A DNA stretch of 62,318 nt from Candidatus Gastranaerophilales bacterium (GCA_900767135.1 CAAFYU010000033.1:1-62318); one strand, 5' to 3'. Positions 50,386 to 59,309 are shown, numbered from the stretch's first letter. Program-made: numbers and translations. Notes: generated by a model not told the origin, from the sequence alone.

Positions 50386-51764
50386 TATTGAACCTTTTCC
50401 TTAACCATAGAAGCGATTACAGCCGCAATTGCAAGACAAACCGCACCGATTACAAATGCATATTCCCAGTGGTAGTTAATGTAGTCAGATCCCATTGTGA
50501 ATGAGCATTTTGAAATAATCCATGCAACAAGTGTGCAAACAAATACTTGCGGACCTGCAATAAAGATATTGAAAATTCCCATTACAGAACCTTCCGTACC
50601 TTTTTTAATAAATTGAGAAAGCATCGCAAACGGCAATGCACAAATACTTGCCCAGCCAATACCTGACAAGCCCATCAAAGCTGCAACGGCTTTTGGATCT
50701 TTTGCAAAAAACATTCCCAAATAAGCCAAAATCATTGTTATTATTGAAATAATATGAACTTTTTTGTTTGAAAACTTCGCTGACAAAAATCCGATTGGAA
50801 TTGCAACGATAAAACAAATCAAATTAAATATTGCGAAACAAATTGATGAAAAATTAGTTCCTGTCAAAGTTGCTTGTGCATAAAGCTCTTTTGTAGACTC
50901 AGAAACAGTTGTCAAATCAGGCACACAATAGATTGTATGAACCGCATACTGCGTAAAGAAAATCATCATACACATTGTCCCAATCCAAGTGAAGAACTGC
51001 ATTGTACAGATTTTTGAAACTTCCGGAGAAAGTGCAAAAAACTCTTTCAAAGACTGCCAGAAAGAAACATTATTCTGAGCAGCTTCTTGTTTATTTTCGT
51101 ACTCTCTTTTGCCCTCTTTTATAGTAATGCAAGTCCAAATCATACCAAGTGTAAACGCCAAAGCAGCCATTACAAATTGTGCAGGAATTGACATTTGATA
51201 CCCAAAAGCCCATTTCAAAAACGGAGCTGTACCTGCCGCAACAACAGAACCTAAGCCGATTGCAAGACTTATATAAGAATTTGCGATTGAATATTGTTCT
51301 TCCGGCACTACATCAGGAATTAACGCTCTATAAGGTCCTTGTGCAACGTTTACACACGCATCAATTACCCAAATCATAATTGCAGCAATCAATAAACCTG
51401 TAACAGCCGGCAAATGCAAACCTGTCAAACTTGCCAAACCATCAGCAATTCCACCGGAATTAGGAAAAATTAACAATGCCAAAGACGCCAACAAAGCACC
51501 ACCTAACAAATAAGGACGACGTCTGCCAAGCGGAGAAACAGTTTTGTCACTCAATGCACCAACAAGCGGCTGAACAACCATTCCTGTAAATGGCCCCGCA
51601 AGCCAAATTAGCCCGTAAATAAACGGAGAAGCTCCAAGCCCTTCCGTAACCGGCCCTGACAAAATAATTCTCATCTGCCAAGCAAACTGTAACCCAAAAA
51701 ATCCCAACGCAAAGTTCAAAAACTGAGCTGTTGTAAACTTCTTTAAAACATTGTTTTCTTCCAT
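50385..51764 (-). CDS. MFS transporter, SLC45/sucrose-symporter-like
   Basis: A 459-residue 12-helix transporter resembling the SLC45/GPH sugar symporters. The opening is FLNFALGFFGLQFAWQMR, followed by the diagnostic loop LVGALSDKTVSPLGRRRPY and IDACVNVAQGPYRALIPD. A sugar or glycoside substrate is likely. It is coupled with the downstream B12 radical SAM gene. GGGGAGA lies before the ATG. Confidence 0.88.
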   Translation of the reverse strand: MEENNVLKKFTTAQFLNFALGFFGLQFAWQMRIILSGPVTEGLGASPFIYGLIWLAGPFTGMVVQPLVGALSDKTVSPLGRRRPYLLGGALLASLALLIFPNSGGIADGLASLTGLHLPAVTGLLIAAIMIWVIDACVNVAQGPYRALIPDVVPEEQYSIANSYISLAIGLGSVVAAGTAPFLKWAFGYQMSIPAQFVMAALAFTLGMIWTCITIKEGKREYENKQEAAQNNVSFWQSLKEFFALSPEVSKICTMQFFTWIGTMCMMIFFTQYAVHTIYCVPDLTTVSESTKELYAQATLTGTNFSSICFAIFNLICFIVAIPIGFLSAKFSNKKVHIISIITMILAYLGMFFAKDPKAVAALMGLSGIGWASICALPFAMLSQFIKKGTEGSVMGIFNIFIAGPQVFVCTLVAWIISKCSFTMGSDYINYHWEYAFVIGAVCLAIAAVIASMVKEKVQ

Positions 51765-51795
51765 ATATTATCTCCCCAAAATCTCTCGTATAACC

Positions 51796-51824
51796 AAAAT
51801 ACACGCAACAAACCGGAGAGTCAA
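51796..51824 (-). promoter_or_regulatory. promoter of transporter/radical SAM operon
   Basis: Minus strand TTGACT (51824-51819), a 17-bp spacer and TATTTT (51801-51796). Confidence 0.5.
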
Positions 51825-51839
51825 GGGCTATTTAAGAGT

Positions 51840-52952
51840 TTACCAAGGCAAACTATCCCAGTATTTTTTAGAGTTATCATCTGGATTAATATTATTTAAC
51901 GCATACCAAGAACAACCTATGCCGTTTAGCAGTTGTTTGGAATTTTTTGTGCAAGGTGCACCTGCAATATATGGAAACTGTTCTTTTTCCAACTCCTCAT
52001 CGGTATAATTGTTTTTATATGCCCTAACAGGCTTTAAAGCATCTGTACTGTCACAAACTCTAAGTTCAAAAATATCAAAGCCGTAACGATTAGGTTTTTT
52101 GTAAGGTCCATTTGTATCAATCCAAAAACGCAAGCAACCATTATTAACCTGACGACCTACGCTACTTCCATCAGCCAAAATAAAAAGTGCCCTTGGCCAA
52201 TCTCCTCCTAAATCCAAATCTGATGTTCCAGTACCACTATAATTTGTAATCGAATATAGCTTTTTCAACTTATCAACAGGTGCTATATGACTGTCAAAAC
52301 TATCATAAAAAGCTTTTACCAATGTAGAATCATAACCGGAATTTGTGTCATAATGAACATAATTATCTCTCAAATGTTCCAGACCAGAATCACGCTTCAT
52401 ATCTATAATAGTCTGTGAAAGATTGGAATAAGATTTTTTAAACTGTTGTTCCAAGACAAAAGCACGATATTTGTTTATTACAGATGGCAAAGTAAGAGCT
52501 GCAACAACACCGATAATGCCGAGGGTGATGAGAACCTCAGCCAATGTAAAGGCGACTCGTTTAACAGCTAGGTCTTTAAAGTAGGTCGGCATTGCTATGC
52601 CGACATCGTATTTAGATGCAAAGATGCCAAGAAGCTTAGACGCATGGTCTGTTTCGGTTGAATTAATGCTTATTCCTTGCAACTGTATTAAATTAGAATC
52701 AGCTGGATTCTTTCGGTTCTGGCGAACCTCAGAATGACGACTGATAGCTTCTGTTTCGGACTTATCGTCTTCACGTCTTATCGCCCTATCGTCTTTTATT
52801 TCTGATACGACCTTAGTTTCGATGTCGGCATAGCAATGCCGACCTACTCTAACTACCTCGCTTCCTAGCTGCTTAGCTGCTTCTCCAACCCCACGTACTA
52901 TATCACGTACTTCTTCGCGATTGCCCCCCCCCCGAAGAGCGTGCCGCTCCAC
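51840..52952 (-). CDS. prepilin with long repeat-built leader
   Basis: A prepilin-like protein (FTLAEVLITLGIIGVVAALT, Ala at -1) that would carry a 134-residue leader if read from GTG 52952. No ribosome-binding site supports that start. An ATG at 52592, inside a palindromic repeat, would give a 14-residue leader (MPTYFKDLAVKRVA) and a 250-residue protein. The upstream ATGs at 53011 and 53029 are out of frame by one base across a G10 tract. The mature part has cysteines and ends CSWYALNNINPDDNSKKYWD, very like the prepilin at 21561. The leader codons are nearly all repeat-derived. The start remains undecided. Confidence 0.8.
   Translation of the reverse strand: MERHALRGGGNREEVRDIVRGVGEAAKQLGSEVVRVGRHCYADIETKVVSEIKDDRAIRREDDKSETEAISRHSEVRQNRKNPADSNLIQLQGISINSTETDHASKLLGIFASKYDVGIAMPTYFKDLAVKRVAFTLAEVLITLGIIGVVAALTLPSVINKYRAFVLEQQFKKSYSNLSQTIIDMKRDSGLEHLRDNYVHYDTNSGYDSTLVKAFYDSFDSHIAPVDKLKKLYSITNYSGTGTSDLDLGGDWPRALFILADGSSVGRQVNNGCLRFWIDTNGPYKKPNRYGFDIFELRVCDSTDALKPVRAYKNNYTDEELEKEQFPYIAGAPCTKNSKQLLNGIGCSWYALNNINPDDNSKKYWDSLPW
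52580..52608 (-). repeat. 29-bp palindromic repeat in prepilin leader, copy 1
   Basis: Contains GTCGGCATTGCTATGCCGAC, flanked by AGTAG and ATCG. It is an exact inverted copy of 52820-52848 and encodes GIAMPTYF just before the prepilin cleavage site. Confidence 0.85.
52820..52848 (+). repeat. 29-bp palindromic repeat in prepilin leader, copy 2
   Basis: An exact inverted copy of 52580-52608. The coding strand reads it as RVGRHCYADIE. Confidence 0.85.
52924..52933 (-). repeat. G10 homopolymer, candidate phase-variation tract
   Basis: Ten C on the plus strand (ten G on the coding strand) in an otherwise AT-rich genome. It separates an upstream frame starting at 53029/53011 from the prepilin frame. 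Adding one G, or losing two, would join them. Confidence 0.7.
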
Positions 52953-53047
52953 CAGTCAATTTGGGGGCTTTTCATTTTTAATAACTCTTGCAATATAAAA
53001 AATTTTTTCATATTCTCAACCTTTTTCATAAATAATTCCCAGTTTAT

Positions 53048-53740
53048 TTACTTATTAAACATCTGTACGCCGATGTAAAAACCAACATACATTGACAATA
53101 AAATCATTGTTGCCAAATTTACTATCTGCAAGATTGGCGCTCCGGAATAAGCATAATTCAACGCAAGAACAATTAAACCAATTCCAAGTACTGCAAGGGA
53201 ATAAGGTCTTGTACTTCTTGAAGTACGTCTTACAATTTTCACATTATGACAAAGATTAGTAGAATACTCATCAACATTCGACAAATGCATCGCTCTATCA
53301 TAAGCAGACTGAGTAATCTGCCCATTTTCTAACAATTTTTCACACGCTTTTTGATAAGCTTTTTTGGTCTGAATTTCAACCAAAGTCAACATTTGATCTT
53401 GCGAAAGCTTACTAAATTCTGACTCTTTACCCATTTCAAAAGCCACATAAGCTACTTTTTGCAAAATGCTTTCGTGGTAAAGTTTTGGAATATCAGAACG
53501 TAATAGATCAACATATTTATGGAAAGTCCACTCAGAAATCACTTGGGTCAAGGCTTTTGCAGTATCAGAGCTATCTATTGTATCGTCATTTGAAAATGCT
53601 TCTCCGGCAATATATGTAAAATCATAAATTCGGTCTAAAAACTCTTTTTTATGCTCAGATGCGATATCCTCAGGCATAACCTTAGCAGCCTGTTTTGTTA
53701 AATCCTTTGCAAAACCTTTATAATCAAATGTTGCTGTCAT
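53048..53740 (-). CDS. hypothetical protein with C-terminal membrane hairpin
   Basis: A 230-residue protein. The first ~175 residues are soluble, helical and charged. Two hydrophobic helices close the protein (LAVLGIGLIVLALNYAY and ILQIVNLATMILLSMYVGFY), so the N-terminal domain should face the cytoplasm. GGAGGG lies 5 nt before the ATG. Not recognised. Divergent from the PurD-like gene. Confidence 0.72.
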   Translation of the reverse strand: MTATFDYKGFAKDLTKQAAKVMPEDIASEHKKEFLDRIYDFTYIAGEAFSNDDTIDSSDTAKALTQVISEWTFHKYVDLLRSDIPKLYHESILQKVAYVAFEMGKESEFSKLSQDQMLTLVEIQTKKAYQKACEKLLENGQITQSAYDRAMHLSNVDEYSTNLCHNVKIVRRTSRSTRPYSLAVLGIGLIVLALNYAYSGAPILQIVNLATMILLSMYVGFYIGVQMFNK

Positions 53741-53821
53741 AAAACCCTCCGATGAGATTATAGCATAGGTTTTTTAATTGAGCAAGTGTTGCGATTTTCT
53801 TATTTGTTATATAATGTCGCT

Positions 53822-55063
53822 ATGGAAAAGAAAAAAGTTTTAATAATCGGAAATTCGGCAAAAGAATACGCACTTGCAAAAAAAATGAAGAATTGCGACT
53901 GCGAAGTTGTTGTTCTCCCAGGGAACTCTGCAATAAAAGAAATCGCGGAATGCGTTGATATCAGAGAAGAAAACATTCAAGAAATTCTTGAATACGTTTT
54001 GGAAAATGCAATTGATTTAACGGTTGTTTCATCTGAAATTGCAATAAAAAATGATATTGCGACTCTTTTTCAAGCCAACAACCAGCCAATTTTTTGTCCT
54101 ACTGCACAGAGTGCTCAATTTGCACTTAGTCGCTCTGCCGGAAAGCGTTTTTTGTATAAACAAAGAATTTCGACCCCGAGATTTGGAATTTTTGACAAAT
54201 TACCGCTTGCAATCGATTATTTAAAAACGGCCTCTATGCCACAAGTTATCAGGGCTGACGAAAATTCAAATTCCGCAGATCGCCTTGTTTGCACAACTTT
54301 TGCCGCTGCAAAAACATTTGTAGAAGATTTGTTTGCTAAAAACGAACCGAGAGTGGTTTTGGAAGATTATGTTTACGGGCACGAATTCACTGTTTATGTA
54401 GTAACAGACGGATACAGTGCACTTCATTTGGCAACTGTTGCAAATTACAAGTTTATGGAAGACGGCAACGGTGGCATTTTGACGTCCGGCATTGGAGCTT
54501 TCACACCTGATTACAAGGTTTCCAAAAACATTGAATACTCTGTTATAGAAGATGTTGTTGAAAAATCTCTTCAAGCATTACAACGCAAAGAAACACCGTA
54601 TCTTGGAATTTTAGGAATTGATTGTGTTTTGACGGAAGATGAACGCTATGCCGTTTTGGATTTCAAACCGTTCCTATCAGATCACGACGCTGAGGCTGTT
54701 TTGAACCTTGTTGAAGAAAATTTATACACACTTTTTGAAGCTTGTGTAATCGGCTCTTTCGCTGATGATTACGAGAACATAGCCGTTTCTGATGATTCAT
54801 CTGTTTCTTGCGTAATTTCGTCACGCAAAAAAGGAGAAATTATTGGCGGCATGGACTTAATTGAGTCAGATGTAACACATTTTGCCACAACAAAAAATAA
54901 ATACCTTGAATATGAAACAATTGAAGGTAAAACTCTTGTTCTGACAAAAACCGCCAAAACACTTTCCAGAGCAAGAAAGCACCTTTATGAAGATGTAGAA
55001 TTAATTTCTTTCAAAGGTAAAAAATACCGAACAGATATCTGCGAGCAGGTTGAAAAATTTTAG
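53822..55063 (+). CDS. PurD-like ATP-grasp protein, altered active site
   Basis: A 413-residue protein with the full fold order of phosphoribosylamine-glycine ligase: N-terminal Rossmann-like domain (VLIIGNSAKEYALAKKM, VVVLPGN), ATP-grasp region (VVLEDYVYGHEFTVYVV) and C-terminal end (KYRTDICEQ). Several PurD signature residues are changed: GGREHA reads NSAKEYA, the GPNTGGMGAYSP block reads GILTSGIGAFTP, and the KADGLAAGKGV block reads RADENSNSADRL. It may be a divergent PurD or a paralogue with another substrate. TATAAT ends 6 nt before ATG 53822, so it is leaderless. The DnaJ gene follows 21 nt later. Confidence 0.8.
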   Translation: MEKKKVLIIGNSAKEYALAKKMKNCDCEVVVLPGNSAIKEIAECVDIREENIQEILEYVLENAIDLTVVSSEIAIKNDIATLFQANNQPIFCPTAQSAQFALSRSAGKRFLYKQRISTPRFGIFDKLPLAIDYLKTASMPQVIRADENSNSADRLVCTTFAAAKTFVEDLFAKNEPRVVLEDYVYGHEFTVYVVTDGYSALHLATVANYKFMEDGNGGILTSGIGAFTPDYKVSKNIEYSVIEDVVEKSLQALQRKETPYLGILGIDCVLTEDERYAVLDFKPFLSDHDAEAVLNLVEENLYTLFEACVIGSFADDYENIAVSDDSSVSCVISSRKKGEIIGGMDLIESDVTHFATTKNKYLEYETIEGKTLVLTKTAKTLSRARKHLYEDVELISFKGKKYRTDICEQVEKF

Positions 55064-55084
55064 AACTTCATTATATATAAATAT

Positions 55085-56101
55085 ATGAAGAACTATTATG
55101 CAATTCTTGGAGTTACACCTGACAGCACCGATGCCGAGATAAAAGCGGCATACAGACGTCTTGCAAGAAAATTTCACCCTGACATAAACCCTTATGGCAC
55201 AACGAAATTTAAAGAAATTTCAGAAGCTTATGAGGTTTTGTCTGATGCAAAAAAGAAACTTCAATATGATACCTTAAACGGATTTTTCAAAACTCCGCCA
55301 AAACAAGAAAAGCAACACACATCTTCAAAACAAGCTCAAAGCGAATATAAAAAACAGACTTCCGCCAACAACGAAAATTTTAAATCTTCCTCAAAAAAAA
55401 CAAAAGAAGATTTTTCAAAGAAAATAAATGAAATTTTTGAAGAATTTGCCAAACCTAAAAAAGAAAAACCAATTCCCAAAAAAGGCACAGATATTTATGA
55501 AGAAATTTCAATAACCATAAAAGACGCAATGCAAGGTGCAGAGCGAGTTGTAAACGTTGTGCATTCAGCAGAGTGCCCGCACTGCAAGGGAAGAAAGTTT
55601 ATAAACGGAGCAGAATGTCCTCGTTGCAATGGTACCGGAGAAAAAACAGAGCACCGCAAAATCACTGTCAAAATCCCCAAAAGAGTAAAAAACGGAACAA
55701 AACTCAGGATTTCAGGTGAAGGGAATTTAGGCACTAATGGTGGCAAAAGCGGTGATTTGTATATAAAAATAAAAATCGAACCGAACTCCAAAGTCACTTT
55801 TGACGGGAATAATATTTTGTGCACAATCCCAATAACCCCTTTTGAAGCTGTTTTAGGGGGTAAAATTGCACTCCCGTCACTTGATGGCAATTTGAGTCTT
55901 AAACTTCCGCCAAAAACTCACAATGGTCAAAAATTCCGTCTTGCAGGTCAAGGGCTAAGACAAAACGAAAAAATTGGCGACATGATTATCAACGTGCATA
56001 TTGAAATTCCTTGTTCTTTGTCAGATGATGAAATTAAGCTCTACGAAAAGCTAAAAAAATTGTCGTCAGAAAACATTAGAGAGAATTTGTTAAATGAATA
56101 A
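55085..56101 (+). CDS. DnaJ-type co-chaperone with half zinc finger
   Basis: A 338-residue Hsp40. J domain at residues 1-65 with the HPD motif (KFHPDINP), followed by a Lys-rich linker (about 70-135) instead of a Gly/Phe region. The client-binding C-terminal domains contain only two CxxCxG motifs (CPHCKGRKFINGAECPRCNG), against four in classical DnaJ, so one zinc site instead of two. The ending (VHIEIPCSLSDDEIKLYEKL) is normal. It stimulates DnaK. The start codon of queE overlaps its end by 8 nt. Confidence 0.92.
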   Translation: MKNYYAILGVTPDSTDAEIKAAYRRLARKFHPDINPYGTTKFKEISEAYEVLSDAKKKLQYDTLNGFFKTPPKQEKQHTSSKQAQSEYKKQTSANNENFKSSSKKTKEDFSKKINEIFEEFAKPKKEKPIPKKGTDIYEEISITIKDAMQGAERVVNVVHSAECPHCKGRKFINGAECPRCNGTGEKTEHRKITVKIPKRVKNGTKLRISGEGNLGTNGGKSGDLYIKIKIEPNSKVTFDGNNILCTIPITPFEAVLGGKIALPSLDGNLSLKLPPKTHNGQKFRLAGQGLRQNEKIGDMIINVHIEIPCSLSDDEIKLYEKLKKLSSENIRENLLNE

Positions 56102-56783
56102 AGTTAAAATTAAAGAAATGTTTGCATCAATACAAGGTGAAGGCCCGTATGTCGGCTACAAACAACTGTTTATACGTTTTTGCAACTGTAATTTGAAGTG
56201 TAATTATTGCGACACAGAGTTTTCCGAAACAGAAAATTTTGAAGAATTTTGCCCGGCAGAACTTGCCGAAAAAGTCAATCAGTACAAAGATGTCCATTCT
56301 GTTTCTTTGACAGGCGGAGAGCCTCTTTTGTCAGTTGAATTTTTGAAAGAATTTTTGCCACTTGTTAACAAGAAGATTTATTTGGAAACAAATGCAACGC
56401 TTTCTGAAAAATTTTTGGAGATAAAACCGTTTGTGGATATCGTTTCAGCTGATATAAAACTTGAAAGTGCAACCGGCATAAAAAATTCATACAAATTTCA
56501 CGACAAATTTTTTGAAGCTTGTAAAGGGGTTGAAACGTTTGCCAAAATCGTATTTAATTCAAAAATCACTGACGAAGAGATCGCAAAATGTTGTGAGCTC
56601 GGGAAAAAATATGGAATTGAGCTTGTTTTACAGCCTGAAATGGGTTTCAACAAGACACTGGAACACCCGGACTTTATGACAGTGAATTCCGAATTCTGTG
56701 CAAAAATATTGGATAAATTTCTTGCAAATTATTCAAACGTCAGACTTATCCCACAAGTCCACAAGTTTTTAGATGTTAGATGA
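56094..56783 (+). CDS. queE: 7-carboxy-7-deazaguanine synthase
   Basis: A 229-residue radical SAM enzyme of the queuosine/7-deazapurine pathway, which contracts 6-carboxy-tetrahydropterin to CDG. Motifs: SIQGEGPYVGYKQLFIRF, cluster CNLKCNYCDTEF, GGEPLLSVEF, and LETNATLSEKF. The C-terminal end reads LIPQVHKFLDVR. It overlaps dnaJ upstream and the convergent gene at 56769 by 15 nt. Other que genes are outside the window. Confidence 0.93.
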   Translation: MNKVKIKEMFASIQGEGPYVGYKQLFIRFCNCNLKCNYCDTEFSETENFEEFCPAELAEKVNQYKDVHSVSLTGGEPLLSVEFLKEFLPLVNKKIYLETNATLSEKFLEIKPFVDIVSADIKLESATGIKNSYKFHDKFFEACKGVETFAKIVFNSKITDEEIAKCCELGKKYGIELVLQPEMGFNKTLEHPDFMTVNSEFCAKILDKFLANYSNVRLIPQVHKFLDVR

Positions 56784-57695
56784 AAACGAATTTTTCTTAT
56801 TTTTTAAAAGAAAATTTGTATCAAAACCGGATACTGTTTGAGCAGTTCCAAATGGATTTAAGGCAAATTGAGAATGTTTATCGTCTTTATTATTTGAATT
56901 TTCGTCTTTTTTCAAATATTCATCAAGAATTTTATCTTTTTCTCCACCATCAGCATATTTTATTAAACTATCAATGACATTTGAAATTTCATCATCTTTT
57001 AATGCTTTATCAAAAGCTTCATCTTTCATTTTTTCAGCCTTTTTATCATCTGTTTTATCGCTGTTTTCAGAGCTTTCCGGCACTTCAACTTCCTCAACAG
57101 GTCCTGTTAGCTTTTCTACGATTTTTGACATATCAATTTTATCCAAAAGCTTTGATTTTTTAGGATCTTGAGCGATACTACTTAACTTGCTATCAAGTTG
57201 CTGTGCCTTTTGAGCTCTTTGAGTATAAACATTTGCTTTATGTTTTTTCTGTTGAAGTTTTGCTTCAAATTCTTTTGCAAGCGTTTCCACTTCCTCTTTT
57301 GTTTTGCATTCTGAAACACTTGTAGAAAATTGTTCAATCTGAGAGTCAATGTCTTTTCCAATATCTTCTATCAAAAATTTCAAAGTAGCAGGAACCCCTT
57401 GAAGTTCAGGACTCCTTGAAAACCGCATTGCTTTTGCAATATTTTCAACATGAGAAACTTGTTTGACACAATTGTATTTATTTGAGAATTTGCTCATATA
57501 CTCAGCTTTTTTTGCATTGACCTGTTCAGCGTCAGTTGAATTATTTTTTTCTACTTGATTTTTAGTTTGTTCTGTCTTTGTAGCAGAAAAAATTGAAGCC
57601 TTTTTTGTTGCTCCTTGCAAGCCTTGTGCTCCACCATTATTTAATGGAACATACTTTGTTAATTTTGTTGTTGTTATTGATGAAATAAACCCCAT
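56769..57695 (-). CDS. charged coiled-coil protein, unknown function
   Basis: A 308-residue protein dominated by Lys/Glu/Gln-rich helices, with coiled-coil-like stretches around EEVETLAKEFEAKLQQKKHK and AQKAQQLDSKLSSIAQ. The N-terminus (SSITTTKLTKYVPLNNGGAQ) and Asn/Ser-rich tail (FALNPFGTAQTVSGFDTNF) look disordered. No signal peptide or membrane segment. No clear ribosome-binding site is present. It probably belongs to a lineage-specific set. Not recognised. Confidence 0.65.
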   Translation of the reverse strand: MGFISSITTTKLTKYVPLNNGGAQGLQGATKKASIFSATKTEQTKNQVEKNNSTDAEQVNAKKAEYMSKFSNKYNCVKQVSHVENIAKAMRFSRSPELQGVPATLKFLIEDIGKDIDSQIEQFSTSVSECKTKEEVETLAKEFEAKLQQKKHKANVYTQRAQKAQQLDSKLSSIAQDPKKSKLLDKIDMSKIVEKLTGPVEEVEVPESSENSDKTDDKKAEKMKDEAFDKALKDDEISNVIDSLIKYADGGEKDKILDEYLKKDENSNNKDDKHSQFALNPFGTAQTVSGFDTNFLLKNKKNSFSSNI

Positions 57696-57820
57696 ACATC
57701 TATAAAGTATTTGTTTTACATATAATTGCCACCTATTTGCCTTTTGTAAAGTTTTATTATACTATTAATTTGTAACAGGTGCGTTTAAATAAATGTGCAC
57801 AATATTTTAAGAGGATAAAG

Positions 57821-58381
57821 ATGGCTGTAAAAAGAGTTTTACAATATGGTGAAAAAAGTTTGAGAGAACCTTCAAAAGAGGTTCATAAGGTTTCTAAGAA
57901 AATTCAAGACCTCGTTCAAGATTTGTTGGAAACAATGTATGCAAAAAACGGTGTGGGTATGGCTGCCCCGCAAATCGGCGTGAATTTAAGGGTCTTCGTC
58001 ATTGACGTTTCTAAAAACGATGAACCGTTAAATCCAATCGTTTTCATTAACCCTAAAATCATCAAAAAATCCGGTGCTACTATTGCACAAGAAGGCTGTA
58101 TTAGCTTCCCTGAGGCTTACACAGACGTAAAACGCTATGCAAACGTTATGGTCAAAGCTCTCGATCGCCATGGCAGACCTTTTGTTTTGGAAGCAAAAGA
58201 TGGTGAGCTTTTAGCTCGTGCAATTCAACACGAAAACGACCATCTGGACGGAATTTTATTCATCGACCATTGTGTAAACCGCTTTGAAACAGACAAAATT
58301 CTTGCAGAGCACAAACTTCCGCCTGTTGAGCCGGACTTATTGATTAAAGATGAAGTGTTGGACAAGGAGCTTGAAAAATAA
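57821..58381 (+). CDS. def: peptide deformylase
   Basis: A 186-residue iron/zinc metallohydrolase that removes the formyl group from new proteins. All three motifs are present: GVGMAAPQIG, EGCISFP (Cys ligand) and QHENDHLDG (HExxH-type ligands). ATG 57821 is chosen for the AAGAGG site. Its stop codon overlaps the ATG of fmt (TAATG), so the formylation and deformylation genes are coupled, a common bacterial pair. Confidence 0.96.
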   Translation: MAVKRVLQYGEKSLREPSKEVHKVSKKIQDLVQDLLETMYAKNGVGMAAPQIGVNLRVFVIDVSKNDEPLNPIVFINPKIIKKSGATIAQEGCISFPEAYTDVKRYANVMVKALDRHGRPFVLEAKDGELLARAIQHENDHLDGILFIDHCVNRFETDKILAEHKLPPVEPDLLIKDEVLDKELEK

Positions 58382-59295
58382 TGATAAATATCGTATTTTT
58401 TGGAACTCCTGCAATTGCACTAAAATCACTTGAATATCTTTACGATTCAGACAAAATCAACGTTTTAGCCGTCGTAACTCAACCCGACAAACCGGCAGGA
58501 CGTGGACATAAAATTCAAATGTCTGTTATTAAACAGTTTGCACTTGAACACAACCTACCAGTTTTTCAGCCAAAATCAATCAGAAAAGAGCCTGAAATTC
58601 AAGAAGAATTAAAAAAATTAAATCCTGACTTCTTTGTAACATTTGCATTCGGACAAATTTTGTCACAAGATGTTTTGGACATTCCAAAATACGAAACAAT
58701 CAACCTTCACGCATCGCTTTTGCCTCGTTACAGAGGAGCAAACCCAATCCAACGTGCAATTATCAACGGGGACAAAGAAACCGGAATTTGCACTATGATA
58801 ACAGAACTCGGACTTGATTGTGGCGATGTTTGTATGAGAGAAAAAATTGAAATTCCGAACGATATGACCTGTGTTGACTTATTTGAAAAAATCAGTGACA
58901 TCTCGCCTGCTCTTCTTGAAAAAACACTTGTCGGACTTGTTGAAAAAACAATTATTCCTGAAAAACAGTGTGAAACAGGCGTTTGTATGGCAAATAAACT
59001 TACGAAAGAAGAAACCAAAATCGACTGGACAAAACCGGCAGAAGAAATCCACAACCTTGTTCGCGGAATTTACAAATTCCCATCAGCATATTTTATGCAC
59101 AATGACAAAGTTATAAAAGTACTTGAAACTCGTGTAATAGAAGGCGATGGAACATGTGGTGAGTTTGTAAAAGTAACCAAAGAAGGGATTGAAGTCGGTT
59201 GCGGCAAAGATTGCTTGCTTTTGATAAAAATCAAACCGGAAGGCAAAGGAGAAATGTTCGCCAAAGATTGGGCAAACGGATTACACATCAAATAG
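58381..59295 (+). CDS. fmt: methionyl-tRNA formyltransferase
   Basis: A 304-residue enzyme that formylates initiator Met-tRNA from 10-formyl-tetrahydrofolate. Motifs: VFFGTPAIALKSLEYL, the formyl-donor site HASLLPRYRGANPIQRAI, GICTMITELGLDCGDV. The C-terminal tRNA-binding OB domain begins around KLTKEETKIDW. It is slightly shorter than E. coli Fmt (315). Coupled to def and followed 14 nt later by aroH. Confidence 0.96.
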   Translation: MINIVFFGTPAIALKSLEYLYDSDKINVLAVVTQPDKPAGRGHKIQMSVIKQFALEHNLPVFQPKSIRKEPEIQEELKKLNPDFFVTFAFGQILSQDVLDIPKYETINLHASLLPRYRGANPIQRAIINGDKETGICTMITELGLDCGDVCMREKIEIPNDMTCVDLFEKISDISPALLEKTLVGLVEKTIIPEKQCETGVCMANKLTKEETKIDWTKPAEEIHNLVRGIYKFPSAYFMHNDKVIKVLETRVIEGDGTCGEFVKVTKEGIEVGCGKDCLLLIKIKPEGKGEMFAKDWANGLHIK

Positions 59296-59309
59296 GGGGA
59301 GGTAAAACT

